From: CAVPTL01 sp963794415
GTDB lineage: Bacteria; Actinomycetota; Thermoleophilia; Gaiellales; JAICJC01
NCBI GenBank assembly: GCA_963794415.1
Contig: CAWCDI010000002.1
Location: 372,001 to 436,000 of the forward strand
DNA length: 64,000 nucleotides
Direction: 5' to 3'
A program made the translations under genes and the position numbers. The notes beneath the pieces were generated by a model. The model was given only the letters and a program-made list of their open reading frames with translations, was not told the origin of the DNA and ran no database searches. This document shows positions 32,328-41,716 of this stretch, piece by piece (position 1 is the first letter of the stretch; every line of letters begins with the position of its first letter).

Positions 32328-33473
32328 CTAGCTGGTGGAACTGGGTGGCAGCTGATACAGCGTGCCGAGCTCCTTCATCACGTTGGCCACGATGATGGAG
32401 GCGCCGGCGTGGTTCACGTGGATGCCGTCGGCGGTGCGCACGATGGTCTCCTTGCCGTTGATCGGCAGCGACTGGGTGTAGGCGCCGTGATCTGCGAACT
32501 TCGGGTAGGTGAAGACCGACGCGGCCTTGCCGGGGAACTTCGCCGCCTCCTTCACGATCTGGACGTTGATCGGGAAGAGGTAAGCGTCGTTGGACGCGAC
32601 GCTGGTGGGCGGCGGCGCGACGTAGACGATCTTCGCGCCGGTCTGCAGGACGAGGTTGATCATCACGCCCACCCGGCGCTGGTACTCCTTCAGCCACCCG
32701 GCGCTGCCCGTGCTGAGGAACGATCCGTCGGGCGCCGTCATCGGCTGGGTGTCGTTCAGGCCGAGCGCCAGCACGACTGTGGTGGGGTGGTACCTCTGCA
32801 GCGCGCTCTGCAGCTCGCCCGGCCAGTCGAACTGCTCGGGGTGCGTCAGGCCGGTGGAGATGTGGTAGTCCACCACCGAGCCCGAGACCGGCTTGATGAC
32901 CCCTGTCTTCTCGGCCTCCTCGTAGAGCGGGGCCCCGAAGTCACCGGCCAGCGAGTCGCCGAGCACCAGGATGCGAAGCGGGTTGGACGCCGTGGGCTTC
33001 TGCTGCGATGCCTGGGTCGCGGGCGGGTTCGACGTCGAGGGGCTCGTGTTGCCGCCGTTGGTCGAGCTGCCGCCGCCCGTCGTTCCGCCGCCGGTGGTCC
33101 CCGGGGTCGTGCTGGGCGTGGTGGTGGTGCCGCCCGCGCTGGTCTGGCCCAGGCTGGGCACGTCGAAGGCGTTTGCGTTGCCCTGGGACTGCCGGCCGAG
33201 CGCCCACTGGAGCCCCGCGCGCGGCTCGTGCAGGCCGATCGCGCCGGTCACGTCGTTGATGGGCCGCATGAAGGCGATCGAGACGCTTCGGCTGGTGCTG
33301 CCGTACGGCAGCGACTGGGCCGTGCCGAGGATCCCCTGGGAGTTCAGGAGTAGCCCCACCAGCAGCGCGACGAACATCGCCACCACGGCGTGGCCCACCG
33401 GCCGCTCGAACCCGAGCGGGCCGTACAGGCTCTTCTTCTTGCGGGGTGGCGTTGGTGGCGGAGTCTCAGACAC
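32328..33473 (-). CDS. membrane-anchored SGNH hydrolase/acyltransferase partner (DUF459-like)
   Basis: 381 aa. Basic N-terminus (PPRKKKS), one membrane helix at about 27-46, a long Gly/Thr/Ser/Pro linker (115-165), then an extracellular SGNH domain: block I LRILVLGDSLAGDFG, block III VVLALGLNDTQPM, and block V TADGIHVNHAGASI with Asp and His. It starts immediately after the MBOAT stop, so the two form an O-acylation pair like AlgI/AlgJ or PatA/PatB: MBOAT exports the acyl group, SGNH transfers it to a wall or surface polysaccharide. Confidence 0.85.
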   Translation of the reverse strand: MSETPPPTPPRKKKSLYGPLGFERPVGHAVVAMFVALLVGLLLNSQGILGTAQSLPYGSTSRSVSIAFMRPINDVTGAIGLHEPRAGLQWALGRQSQGNANAFDVPSLGQTSAGGTTTTPSTTPGTTGGGTTGGGSSTNGGNTSPSTSNPPATQASQQKPTASNPLRILVLGDSLAGDFGAPLYEEAEKTGVIKPVSGSVVDYHISTGLTHPEQFDWPGELQSALQRYHPTTVVLALGLNDTQPMTAPDGSFLSTGSAGWLKEYQRRVGVMINLVLQTGAKIVYVAPPPTSVASNDAYLFPINVQIVKEAAKFPGKAASVFTYPKFADHGAYTQSLPINGKETIVRTADGIHVNHAGASIIVANVMKELGTLYQLPPSSTS

Positions 33474-34889
33474 TTAGAAGCTGAAGTAGATGAACGGGGA
33501 AACGCCTTCGGGGCCCATGTTGAAGGTCACCAGCAGGCACACCGCGATCGCGGCGCCCATAACCACGGGATGCAGTCTGCCAAACCATTCTGTGAGCCCC
33601 TCCAATGTAGACCGGGGCACGTACTGCACGCCGATTCCCACGGCGGTGGCGGCCAGCACCGACCACGTGATGAGCGGTGACGCCATGCCCCAGTTCTCGA
33701 AGATGCTCTCGAACACCGCCCAGGCGTCTGCGAACGAGCTCGCCCGGAAGAACACCCAGGCGATGCAGACGATCTGGAACGTGATGAAGCGGGCGATCCA
33801 GCGCCGTGCGCCCTTCGGCGAGAAGGCGGGCAGCCCGAGGCGCTTTCGCCGCTGCATGTCGGCGTGCTCGGCCACCAGCCCGGTGCCGTGGATGCCGCCC
33901 CACACCACGAACGTCCACGACGCGCCGTGCCAGAGGCCGCCCAGCAGCATGGTGAGCATGAGGTTCACGTAGGTGCGCGCGTTGCCCTTGCGGTTTCCGC
34001 CGAGCGGGATGTAGAGGTAGTCGCGCAGGAACCGCGAGAGGGTCATGTGCCAGCGATTCCAGAAGTCGCGCAGCGACACCGCGGCGTACGGGCTGTCGAA
34101 GTTCTGGGGAAACCGGATGCCCAGGAGCAGCGCGATGCCGATCGCGATGTCGGTGTAGCCGCTGAAATCGCAGTAGATCTGCGCGGCGTAGGCGTAGACC
34201 GCGAGGAGGTTCTCCGGCGCCGAGTGCAGCTTCGGCCCGGCGAACACCGGATCCACGATGTGGCTCGAGAGGATGTCCGAGAGCACCACCTTCTTGAACA
34301 CGCCGCCCAGGATGAGGATGTAGGCCCGGCCCACGGGGATGCGCCGCGGATCGAGGCGGTGCGCGATCTGGGGCATGAACTCCGACGCGCGCACGATGGG
34401 GCCGGCGACCAGGTGCGGGAAGTACGAGATGTAGACCAGCGCGTCGAGCCAGCCCACCGGCTTCATCTGCCGGCGGTAGGTGTCCACCAGGTAGGTGATC
34501 GCCTGGAAGGTGAAGAACGAGATGCCCACCGGCAGCGTGATGTCGGGGAGCGCCGAGTTGCCCCAGAGGTCGATGCCCTGGAGCGACGAGAGGAAGAAGT
34601 CGGTGTACTTGAAGTACGCGAGGCAGCCGAGGTCGCCCAGCAGCGCCACGGTGAGCGCGACCTTGCGGGCACGCTCGGTCTCGAGCCGGTCCATCACCAG
34701 CACCATCAGCTGCGTCCACACCGAGACCGATGCGAGCAGCAGCACGAACGGCGCGCTCCACCAGCCGTAGAAGACGTAGCTCGCGATGATGATGAAGATG
34801 CGCCACTGCTTCGGCTTTGGCGCGAACAGCCAGTTCAGCGGCAGGACGATCGCGAAGAAGATCGCAAAGGTGGCGGTGGGAAAGAGCAC
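33474..34889 (-). CDS. MBOAT-family membrane O-acyltransferase
   Basis: 471 aa, about 11 helices. AlgI/DltB signatures: SYFPHLVAGPIVRASEF, CDFSGYTDIAIGIALLLG, and RDFWNRWHMTLSRFLRDYLYIPLGG, with the catalytic His in LLGGLWHGASWTFVVWGG. Moves acyl groups across the membrane for esterification of an extracellular polymer; coupled to the SGNH gene downstream. GTG start at 34889. A minus-strand TATAGT (34986-34991), part of a bidirectional TATA element, could serve as its -10. Confidence 0.9.
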   Translation of the reverse strand: MLFPTATFAIFFAIVLPLNWLFAPKPKQWRIFIIIASYVFYGWWSAPFVLLLASVSVWTQLMVLVMDRLETERARKVALTVALLGDLGCLAYFKYTDFFLSSLQGIDLWGNSALPDITLPVGISFFTFQAITYLVDTYRRQMKPVGWLDALVYISYFPHLVAGPIVRASEFMPQIAHRLDPRRIPVGRAYILILGGVFKKVVLSDILSSHIVDPVFAGPKLHSAPENLLAVYAYAAQIYCDFSGYTDIAIGIALLLGIRFPQNFDSPYAAVSLRDFWNRWHMTLSRFLRDYLYIPLGGNRKGNARTYVNLMLTMLLGGLWHGASWTFVVWGGIHGTGLVAEHADMQRRKRLGLPAFSPKGARRWIARFITFQIVCIAWVFFRASSFADAWAVFESIFENWGMASPLITWSVLAATAVGIGVQYVPRSTLEGLTEWFGRLHPVVMGAAIAVCLLVTFNMGPEGVSPFIYFSF

Positions 34890-34962
34890 CGGTCAGTGGC
34901 TTCCGCGCGCTCGTGCGCGGGCAGCGACCGACGTCGCCGCCGCCCACCGCAGCGTCCCTGTG

Positions 34963-34993
34963 TTGCCTCCAGCCACCGGACGGACACTATAAA
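34963..34993. promoter_or_regulatory. bidirectional promoter in the 258-nt MBOAT/surface-protein gap
   Basis: The gap 34890-35147 holds no gene. ACTATAAAG gives TATAAA on the plus strand (34988-34993; TTGCCT 19 nt upstream) and TATAGT on the minus strand. The plus transcript would carry a leader of about 150 nt with GC-rich inverted repeats, including CTCCCC-TCTTG-GGGGGA-type pairing near 35040-35053; I recognise no riboswitch class. A CAGGAG ribosome site lies before the coding start. Confidence 0.45.
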
Positions 34994-35147
34994 GCCGTGG
35001 AAACCGGGATGTCGCGGGCAGATCGCCGAAGGCGCGCTCTCCCCTCTTGGGGGGATCCACCACCTCCCCGATTGTGCCGATGCGCATTCGAAGATTCTAC
35101 GTACCCCTCCGGGTGCGGTCTCCCCCGATCCAGGAGTCCCGGTGTCC

Positions 35148-37979
35148 ATGTTCGTCTCCCGAAAGCTGTTTGCTGCCGCCACTGCGGCGTTCTGCGCCGC
35201 CGTGATGATCGGCGCCCCTGCCGAAGCGGCCGCGCCGCCTGTTCCCGTGCCGAGCACGCCTTGCGGCGGCCAGACCATCGACCGGCAGGTGCCGCTCGCG
35301 TGGTCGGCCGTGACGGGCGCGACCCAGTACGAGTGGCAGATCTCGAGCCTCACCGGCGACCCGAGCGACTGGTCGGCGACCGTCAACAACGGCCAGCACA
35401 CCACCAACAACACGCGCGCGGTCATGACCACGTCGCTGCCGAGCGGCGACTACCACTGGCGCGTGCGCTCGTGGTCGGCCACGAGCGATGCCTCGGCGTG
35501 GTCTGCGGGCTGTAACTTCACCGTTGACTGGGCCGACGCGCCGAGCGCGGCCGACATGTCGCCGCAGAACGACGCGGCCGTGACCTTCCCGGATCCGGTG
35601 AAGCTCTCCTGGAACCCGGTGGACGGCGCCACGCGCTACTCGGTGACGCTCTCGAGCTCGAGCGACCTCTCGACTCCCGTGAACGGCTTCCCCGTGCAGA
35701 CCAACGCCACGGTCGTGACGCCTTCGGCCCAGCTGAAGCCCGGCACCTACTGGTGGCAGGTCACGCCGATCGACGCCCAGGGCAACGCCGGCACGCTCTC
35801 GCCGATCGAGGACTTCACCTGGAACTGGCCGTCCGACGGCATGACGCTCTCGCCGGTGGCGGATCTGGATCCGTCGCCCGAGGTGTTCGACCCGCAGTTC
35901 TCGTGGACGCCCGTTCCCGGCGCGGTGGGATACCAGCTGCAGATCAACCACGACAGGTTCTTCTCGTCCTCGGACGTCTGCTGCGACAACGCGACCATCA
36001 CGGCGACCTCGTACTCGCCCACCACGCTCCTCACGCCCGGCGTCTACTTCTGGCGCGTGCGGGCGCTCGACGCCAGCGGCAACCTCGGCGACTGGGTCAC
36101 GTCGTCGTCCTCGTTCTCGATCCACTACGCCGACAACGTGAACACGACCTGGGGCGGCGGGATCCCGCACCTCACGATGGTCGACGGCCAGGGCAACGAC
36201 GTGTGGACGCCCGGCTTCACCACCGACACGCCCATCGTGACCTGGGACGCCACCCCGGGCGCGGCCACCTACAAGGTGGAGTTCGCCGGCTACGGCTCCG
36301 GCATCTGCGACTTCTCGCACGCCAACTCGAGCACGACCGCAGCCACCGCCTGGACGCCCCAGGCAAACGATCAGCTCACGGCCGGAGCGAGCTACTGCAT
36401 CCGCGTGACGCCGCTTCGCCACGACGAGGATCCCGGCCCGGTGGCCACCTCGGCCACCACCCAGCTGGGCGGCGTCGGCAACGCGGCATTCACGTTCTCG
36501 GGATACCCGGCAGGGAACCCGTGCACGCAGCCGTGCAACCCGAACCTCAACATCGGCGCGGGCGACTACGAGCTGCCGGCAGCAGGCAGCGACAACACCA
36601 GCCTGCCGCTCTTCACCTGGAAGCCGATCGCCGGCATCCAGCGCTACGAGGTGATCGTCGCCACCGACAACACCTTCCAGCACATCATCGACACCGCCTA
36701 CACCCACGTGCCGGCCTACGCCGTGCGCGGGAACTCGATGAACTATCCCGACACCAGCACGAGCTACGCCTGGGCGGTGCTCCCGGCACCGGGCTTCGAC
36801 GGCCAGAACGCCGCGACCGACCCGACGGCCAACTCGAGCTACCCGCAGACGTTCCAGCTGCACTCGCTGCCGCCGGTGCTCGTTGCCCCGGCCGATAGCG
36901 CCACGGTGAGCGGGCCGCCGTCGTTCCAGTGGTTCGCGGTGCCCGGCGCCTACCGCTACGAGCTCACCATCGCGACGAGCTCGAGCTTCAGCCAGGCCTC
37001 GCTGGTGAACGGCTCGCCGTTCCAGACCCAGACGACCTCGTTCACCGGCGCGAACCTGCCGCCGGCGACGAAGCTCTGGTGGAAGGTGCGCGCCTACGAC
37101 CACAGCGGGAACCCGCTGTCGTTCTCGGCCACGCGCCAGCTGACCGACACGGTGCAGACGCCGACCTTCGGCAGCGTGAGCAACCCGGTCAACGGCCAGG
37201 CGATCCCCGCGTTCTCGTGGGATCCCACGCCGGGCGCCATCTCCTACGACGTCCAGGTGCTGAGCCCCGGCGGCTCGACCAGCACCAACACGGTGCAGAA
37301 CACCACGTTCGCGCCCACCGGGCTCAACGGCCTCGGGAACTTCACCTGGCGCGTGCGGGCCGAGTATCCCACCGCCGGCCCGAACGTCCCCGGCACGTAC
37401 TCGGCATGGCAGCCGTTCGCACGGTCGATGGCCGCGCCGGCGAGCCCGGTCACCCAGGGCCCGAGCGCCCACCAGGTGGTCGTCTCGTGGAATCAGAAGG
37501 ACGGCGCGAACCACTACGACATCGAGTTCGCCACCGACTCGACCTTCGGGAACACCACGTTCGACAGCTTCTCGACCCAGAACACCTCGGCGGCGCCGGG
37601 GCTCACCGCGGGCCAGTACGCCAACGGCGGCGTGATCTACTGGCACGTGCGGGCCGACGACAACGACGGCAACCAGGGCGCCTGGTCGGCTCCCCAGACG
37701 CTGACACTGCCGATGAAGATGTTCATGTCCTTCACCGGCAGCGTGCACCGCAACGCGACCACGACGATCAAGGTCTACACGAAGACCGCCTACAACAAGG
37801 CGATCTCGGGAGTCAGCGTGAAGGACTCCGGCTGCGGTGTGAAGTCCGCCACGCTCAAGACCGGCAGCTCGGGCGCCGCGTCCTTCAAGATCAAGCCGAC
37901 CTGCAAGGGCGCGCTGACGTTCACGGCGACGAAGGCGGGGGCTATCACCACCACCTTCAAGATCACCGGGATCTCCTAG
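35148..37979 (+). CDS. large secreted FN3-like repeat protein
   Basis: 943 aa. Signal peptide residues 1-29 (AAATAAFCAAVMIGAPAEA). The body is at least eight modules of about 95-105 residues, each opening with a P-x-F/L-x-W-x-P/A-x-x-GA core and closing with an aromatic-Trp-x-Val strand: YHWRVRS, YWWQVTP, YFWRVRA, YCIRVTP, YAWAVLP, LWWKVRA, FTWRVRA, YWHVRAD. The last 80 residues form a separate domain (VYTKTAYNKAISGVSVKDSG) with two Cys, like a carboxypeptidase-regulatory Ig fold. No sorting signal or transmembrane tail. Start ATG 35148; GTG 35142 fits the ribosome site slightly better. Probably a matrix or adhesion protein. Confidence 0.85.
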   Translation: MFVSRKLFAAATAAFCAAVMIGAPAEAAAPPVPVPSTPCGGQTIDRQVPLAWSAVTGATQYEWQISSLTGDPSDWSATVNNGQHTTNNTRAVMTTSLPSGDYHWRVRSWSATSDASAWSAGCNFTVDWADAPSAADMSPQNDAAVTFPDPVKLSWNPVDGATRYSVTLSSSSDLSTPVNGFPVQTNATVVTPSAQLKPGTYWWQVTPIDAQGNAGTLSPIEDFTWNWPSDGMTLSPVADLDPSPEVFDPQFSWTPVPGAVGYQLQINHDRFFSSSDVCCDNATITATSYSPTTLLTPGVYFWRVRALDASGNLGDWVTSSSSFSIHYADNVNTTWGGGIPHLTMVDGQGNDVWTPGFTTDTPIVTWDATPGAATYKVEFAGYGSGICDFSHANSSTTAATAWTPQANDQLTAGASYCIRVTPLRHDEDPGPVATSATTQLGGVGNAAFTFSGYPAGNPCTQPCNPNLNIGAGDYELPAAGSDNTSLPLFTWKPIAGIQRYEVIVATDNTFQHIIDTAYTHVPAYAVRGNSMNYPDTSTSYAWAVLPAPGFDGQNAATDPTANSSYPQTFQLHSLPPVLVAPADSATVSGPPSFQWFAVPGAYRYELTIATSSSFSQASLVNGSPFQTQTTSFTGANLPPATKLWWKVRAYDHSGNPLSFSATRQLTDTVQTPTFGSVSNPVNGQAIPAFSWDPTPGAISYDVQVLSPGGSTSTNTVQNTTFAPTGLNGLGNFTWRVRAEYPTAGPNVPGTYSAWQPFARSMAAPASPVTQGPSAHQVVVSWNQKDGANHYDIEFATDSTFGNTTFDSFSTQNTSAAPGLTAGQYANGGVIYWHVRADDNDGNQGAWSAPQTLTLPMKMFMSFTGSVHRNATTTIKVYTKTAYNKAISGVSVKDSGCGVKSATLKTGSSGAASFKIKPTCKGALTFTATKAGAITTTFKITGIS

Positions 37980-38890
37980 CCCGAGCTCTCCTGCTTCGTG
38001 GCAACCTGGCCCGGCCGGAAACGCCGGGCCAGGAGCGCCACGAGGCCGGCGATGAGGGCGATGGGAATCACGAAGCCCGCAGCCACGATCACGGCGGTCA
38101 CCACCGACTGCGCGGCATCGGCCGACCGGCTGAGCGCCTGCCAGAGCGCCGTCGCGTGCTGCGGGGTGGCCGGCGGCGGCCCGGCGGTGACCATGGTGAG
38201 CGTGATGGTGCTCATGGCGGCGCGGTCGTTGAGGTAGCGCCGCTGCCCGCTCAGCTCCTCGATCTGGCCCTGCACCTGTGAGAGCTCGTTCTCGACCTGG
38301 ATCGACGCCGAGATGGTCTTCGCCTTCTGCATCAGGCCGAGCAGCACTTTCCGCTGCGCCTGGAGGTTCACGAGGCGGGCGTTCAGGTCGATCAGCTGGC
38401 GGGTGATGTCCTGCCCCGCCTCATGCGAGCTCCGCACGGTGCCGAGGCCCTTCAGGCTGGTCACAGCCGCCTCGAAGCTCGCCGCCGGGACGCGCATCAC
38501 GATCTGGCTCGAGTGCGACCCGTCTGCCTGCGAGGAGGAGCTCGAGATGTAGCCGCCGGCGCGGCCGGCGACGGCGCGCGCTGCGTCGATGCGCTGAGAG
38601 AGCTTGCCGTGCGGGATGCTCAGGTCGAGGATCGCGGTCTTGATCACCGACGGCGCCGCCTGCACCACGATCGGCGCAACGATGGCGGCGTCCTTCTGGT
38701 CAGCCCCCGCGCCTGCCGAACCCGTCGAGCTGCCCGCGCCTGCCGACCCCAGGTCGGGTGCGGCCGCACTGGCCGGTTCCTGATGGATGGCCGCGCTGCT
38801 CGACGCCGCGTCCGAGCCCGACCCCTGACACCCCGTGAGCGCGCAGAGCACCACGCCCACCGCCACCACGATCCCTGCCGTTCGCATCAT
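37976..38890 (-). CDS. DUF4349 lipoprotein
   Basis: 304 aa. Lipobox ALTGC (Cys near 21), low-complexity Ala/Gly/Ser linker, then the DUF4349 domain: KTAILDLSIPHGKLSQRIDAA, AGGYISSSS, VMRVPAASFEAAVTSLKGLGTV, a coiled coil LIDLNARLVNLQAQRKVLLGLM ... VENELSQVQGQIEELSGQRRYL, and a C-terminal membrane helix (VVTAVIVAAGFVIPIALIAGL) with a basic tail. So it is tethered at both ends. Function unknown in the family. Ribosome site GGAGGG. Converges on the FN3-like gene with a 4-nt overlap. Confidence 0.88.
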   Translation of the reverse strand: MMRTAGIVVAVGVVLCALTGCQGSGSDAASSSAAIHQEPASAAAPDLGSAGAGSSTGSAGAGADQKDAAIVAPIVVQAAPSVIKTAILDLSIPHGKLSQRIDAARAVAGRAGGYISSSSSQADGSHSSQIVMRVPAASFEAAVTSLKGLGTVRSSHEAGQDITRQLIDLNARLVNLQAQRKVLLGLMQKAKTISASIQVENELSQVQGQIEELSGQRRYLNDRAAMSTITLTMVTAGPPPATPQHATALWQALSRSADAAQSVVTAVIVAAGFVIPIALIAGLVALLARRFRPGQVATKQESSG

Positions 38891-38942
38891 GTCCCTCCGA
38901 GTTGACAGTCTTCCGACCGCCGGAGGCGCGTGATGGTTCCCG

Positions 38943-39704
38943 CTAGCCGGCGGGAGTGGTGGTGGCGCCCGAGATCGACTGCAGCTCCTTGATGAGCTGC
39001 TTCACCTGCGGTGCCTGCGTGGAGGTCGGCGCGAGCTTCAGGTAGGTCTGGAGCGCCTTGATCGCCGTGGGATAGTCGCGCGTGTTGGCGGCGTCATAGC
39101 CGTAGCCCAGCTGGTTGAGCGCGTCCTTCGGATCCTTCGCGGCCAGGATCTTGCGGTACCCGAGCGCCACCTGCGTGTCGGTGGACTGCTGCGATTGGTA
39201 CGTCTGGGCCTGGGTGCTGAAGCCGCTGGCGGCCGCAGTTGCGACCGGGTTGGTGGCAAGCTGGTCGGCCTTGATCGCGCTGAAGAAGCTGGAGTTGGTG
39301 TCGGTGCCGTTGAACTGCGCGGCGGCCTCGTAGTTCTGCGCGTTGACCGACGCGTAGTAGGCGCGGGTCTCCAGCAGGGTGGCCGCTGCGGTGAGCGCGC
39401 TCGGGTCGGTCTTCTTCAGGTTCAGGTACGACTCGTAGGCGTTGATGGCGTCGTCGGTCTTGCCCTGGCCCTGGTATGCCACGGCGAGCTGCTTCCACGC
39501 GGCTGCGTCGTTGGGGTTCTTGGCGACCTGATCCTTCAGCGAGCTGGTGGGATCACTCGAGCTCGAGCCGCCGGTGAGGAAGTCGAGCGAGTTGATGGAG
39601 CCGGCACCCTGGCCCACTCCGAGCAGCACGAAACCGAGCATGAAGGTGACCGCCAGGAACACGAACACTGGCTTCTGGGTTCTGCGTATGCGTTCGAATA
39701 ACAC
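38943..39704 (-). CDS. membrane-anchored TPR protein
   Basis: 253 aa. Basic start (ERIRRTQKP), one membrane helix at about 13-32, a short Ser linker, then tetratricopeptide-like repeats: DAAAWKQLAVAYQGQGKTDDAINAYESYLNL, a degenerate middle with YESQQ-type helices, and ALNQLGYGYDAANTRDYPTAIKALQTYLKLAP. Probably an extracytoplasmic scaffold. GTG start at 39704, 6 nt after the amidohydrolase stop, so it is the last gene of the tatA-tatC-amidohydrolase operon. Confidence 0.8.
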   Translation of the reverse strand: MLFERIRRTQKPVFVFLAVTFMLGFVLLGVGQGAGSINSLDFLTGGSSSSDPTSSLKDQVAKNPNDAAAWKQLAVAYQGQGKTDDAINAYESYLNLKKTDPSALTAAATLLETRAYYASVNAQNYEAAAQFNGTDTNSSFFSAIKADQLATNPVATAAASGFSTQAQTYQSQQSTDTQVALGYRKILAAKDPKDALNQLGYGYDAANTRDYPTAIKALQTYLKLAPTSTQAPQVKQLIKELQSISGATTTPAG

Positions 39705-39710
39705 GGGGTT

Positions 39711-40907
39711 CTATGCCTCGATCATCTTGGCCCGGACTGCTCCAGCTTCCCGATTGATCGGCAGCTTCGCGTCGCGTCGATAGCGTATCTTGCCTCTTGT
39801 AGATGAGAGCACGATTCGATCCGGGCTCCCGCCGAACACCGCAGCCGTCACCGGATCGTCCCAGGGAAGGAACGGCGAGCCGTTCAGATCGAGCACGGTG
39901 AGGTCGGCGGACTTCCCCGCCTCGAGCGATCCCGTCTCGGCCGAGAGGCCCAGCGCCTCGGCCCCGCCGAGCGTCGCCATGCGCAGCACCTGGGGTGCGG
40001 TGAGCGCGTCGGCACGCCCTGCGCGGGCGCGGGCCATCATCACCGCGACGCGCATCTCCTCCCACATGTCGAAGGTCATCGCCGAGGCGGGGGAGTCGGT
40101 GCCGAGGCCCACCCGCACGCCGGCGGCGAGCAGCTCGGGGACGGGCGCGGTGCCGCAGCCCAGAAGCGCGTTCGAGCGGGGGCAGTGGATCACCGGCACG
40201 TCCAGCCGGGCGGCCAGCGCGATATCGGCCGCGTTCATGAACACCCCGTGGATGAGCACGGTGTCGGGGCCGAGCAGATGCGCGAACTCGTCCAGGTGCT
40301 GCGACTCGCGCGCCGACTCCAGCATGTGGGTGGCTACCGGCAGGCCGCGCTCGCGGGCCATGCCGATCAGCAGCGCGTAGTCGTCGAGCGTGACGGTGAA
40401 CGGCGCGTGCGGCGAGAGCCCCGCGGTGACCAGCTCGTCCACCGGCAGCGCGTCGAGCTCGCGCGCGAGCCGCTCGCCCAGATCCGGCCAGTCGGAGAAC
40501 CCCTCGAGGTAGACGATGGCGCGCAGGCCCGTCTCGAGCGCCGCCTGCGCCACCGTTGCGGCATAGCAGCAGTCGGCGACCGTGGTCACGCCGCCGGCCA
40601 GGCTGAGCGCGGCGCCCTCGCGGGCCATCGCCAGCATGTCGGCGGGCACGTCCAGCGCCCTTCGCCGCCGGATGTGATCCTCGATCCACGGCCCGAACGG
40701 CTGCCCATCGCCGAAGCCCGACATGCGCGAGTACTCGAGGTGGGAGTGGGCGTTCACGAGGCCCGGCAGGATCACAGAGCCGGGAAAGAGCTCATCCGCC
40801 GGGCCGCCCTGCCCGAGCGCGGCAACGCGGCCGTCGGCGATCTCCACCCGGCCGTCGCGGATCGGCTCGGTGCCGACCGGGATCACCCAGTCGGCACCGA
40901 GGATCAC
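39711..40907 (-). CDS. amidohydrolase (chlorohydrolase/deaminase-like, MtaD/SsnA group)
   Basis: 398 aa. N-terminal strand RVILGADWVIPVGTEPIRDG, metal HxH in GLVNAHSHLEYSRM, then SPHAPFTVTLDDY, HMLESARES, VLIHGVFMNAADI and the final metal Asp in GLGTDSPASAMTFDMWEEM; C-terminal SLEAGKSADLTVLDL. Typical of aminohydrolases acting on nucleoside- or triazine-like substrates; several members instead serve menaquinone (futalosine) synthesis, which is possible here. GTG at 40907 overlaps the tatC stop. Confidence 0.87.
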   Translation of the reverse strand: MILGADWVIPVGTEPIRDGRVEIADGRVAALGQGGPADELFPGSVILPGLVNAHSHLEYSRMSGFGDGQPFGPWIEDHIRRRRALDVPADMLAMAREGAALSLAGGVTTVADCCYAATVAQAALETGLRAIVYLEGFSDWPDLGERLARELDALPVDELVTAGLSPHAPFTVTLDDYALLIGMARERGLPVATHMLESARESQHLDEFAHLLGPDTVLIHGVFMNAADIALAARLDVPVIHCPRSNALLGCGTAPVPELLAAGVRVGLGTDSPASAMTFDMWEEMRVAVMMARARAGRADALTAPQVLRMATLGGAEALGLSAETGSLEAGKSADLTVLDLNGSPFLPWDDPVTAAVFGGSPDRIVLSSTRGKIRYRRDAKLPINREAGAVRAKMIEA

Positions 40908-41704
40908 ACGCTCTCCCAATCGCTCCCGTCTCCCCAGCGAGAGGCGGTGTCGCCCTCGGCTGCGCGGTTGCGATCCACCATCTTCACCAGCACGTACGAG
41001 AACCCGTACAGCACCAGCAGCGGGACGAACTCGAACACGAACGAGATCGGGTCGGCACCGGGCAGGACTCCTGCCACGGCGGCCAGGACGACCACGGCGT
41101 AGCGCCAAGTGCGGCGCATCATCGGTGCGCTGATGATGCGCATCTTCGCGAGCGTGTACATGATCGCGGGCATCTCGAAGATGACGCCCATGGCGACCAG
41201 CGTCAGCGTGAGGAAGCTCAGGTACTCGGGCGCCCGCAGCTGCACGACGAACTCGTTGCCGCCGAACGACAGCAGGAAGTGCAGCGCCGGCGGGATCACC
41301 AGGTACCAGCCGAAGACCACGCCGGTGACGAAGAGCAGCGGGATCATCAGCGCGAGGCCCCGGATGCGCTTGTGGTGCTCGCGCGAGAACGCCGGGATCA
41401 CGAATGCGTAGATCTGATACGACAGGAGCGGGAGCGTCACGAGGACCGCGATGTCCAGAGAGAGGCTGAACGCCGTGAAGAAGGCGTCAGTCGGGCTTGT
41501 CTGCAGGAACTGCAGCTTCTCCGGGGCGATCGCGCTCGCAGCCGGCTTCGAGAGCCAGTGCAGGAGCTCCTGCCACTTCCAGAATGCGACGGCGATCACG
41601 ACGACCAGCACACTGACCGAGACCACCAGGCGCGAGCGAAGCTCGTCCAGATGCTCTGTCAGAGTGAGCTGATCCTCGGGATCGACTCGGCGAGGACGAG
41701 CCAT
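40904..41704 (-). CDS. tatC: Sec-independent protein translocase TatC
   Basis: 266 aa, six membrane helices. LTEHLDELRSRLVVSV near residue 15 is the TatC N-terminal signature with the Glu that reads the twin-arginine signal; FSREHHKRIRG and FEMPAIMYTLAKM are the conserved loop and helix segments. It receives folded substrates together with TatA from the gene 12 nt upstream. No tatB is seen, as in many actinobacteria-like minimal systems. Confidence 0.95.
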   Translation of the reverse strand: MARPRRVDPEDQLTLTEHLDELRSRLVVSVSVLVVVIAVAFWKWQELLHWLSKPAASAIAPEKLQFLQTSPTDAFFTAFSLSLDIAVLVTLPLLSYQIYAFVIPAFSREHHKRIRGLALMIPLLFVTGVVFGWYLVIPPALHFLLSFGGNEFVVQLRAPEYLSFLTLTLVAMGVIFEMPAIMYTLAKMRIISAPMMRRTWRYAVVVLAAVAGVLPGADPISFVFEFVPLLVLYGFSYVLVKMVDRNRAAEGDTASRWGDGSDWESV

Positions 41705-41716
41705 CAGATGTCCCTG

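Noticed and set aside
34988..35147. Cyclic-dinucleotide riboswitch in the leader before the FN3-like gene
   Set aside because: The bases that define the c-di-GMP or c-di-AMP aptamers are not present; only generic GC-rich hairpins are seen.
35097..37748. 883-codon open frame antisense to the FN3-like gene
   Set aside because: His/Arg/Val-rich composition with no domain signal; it exists because the GC-rich plus-strand gene suppresses stop codons in the opposite frame.
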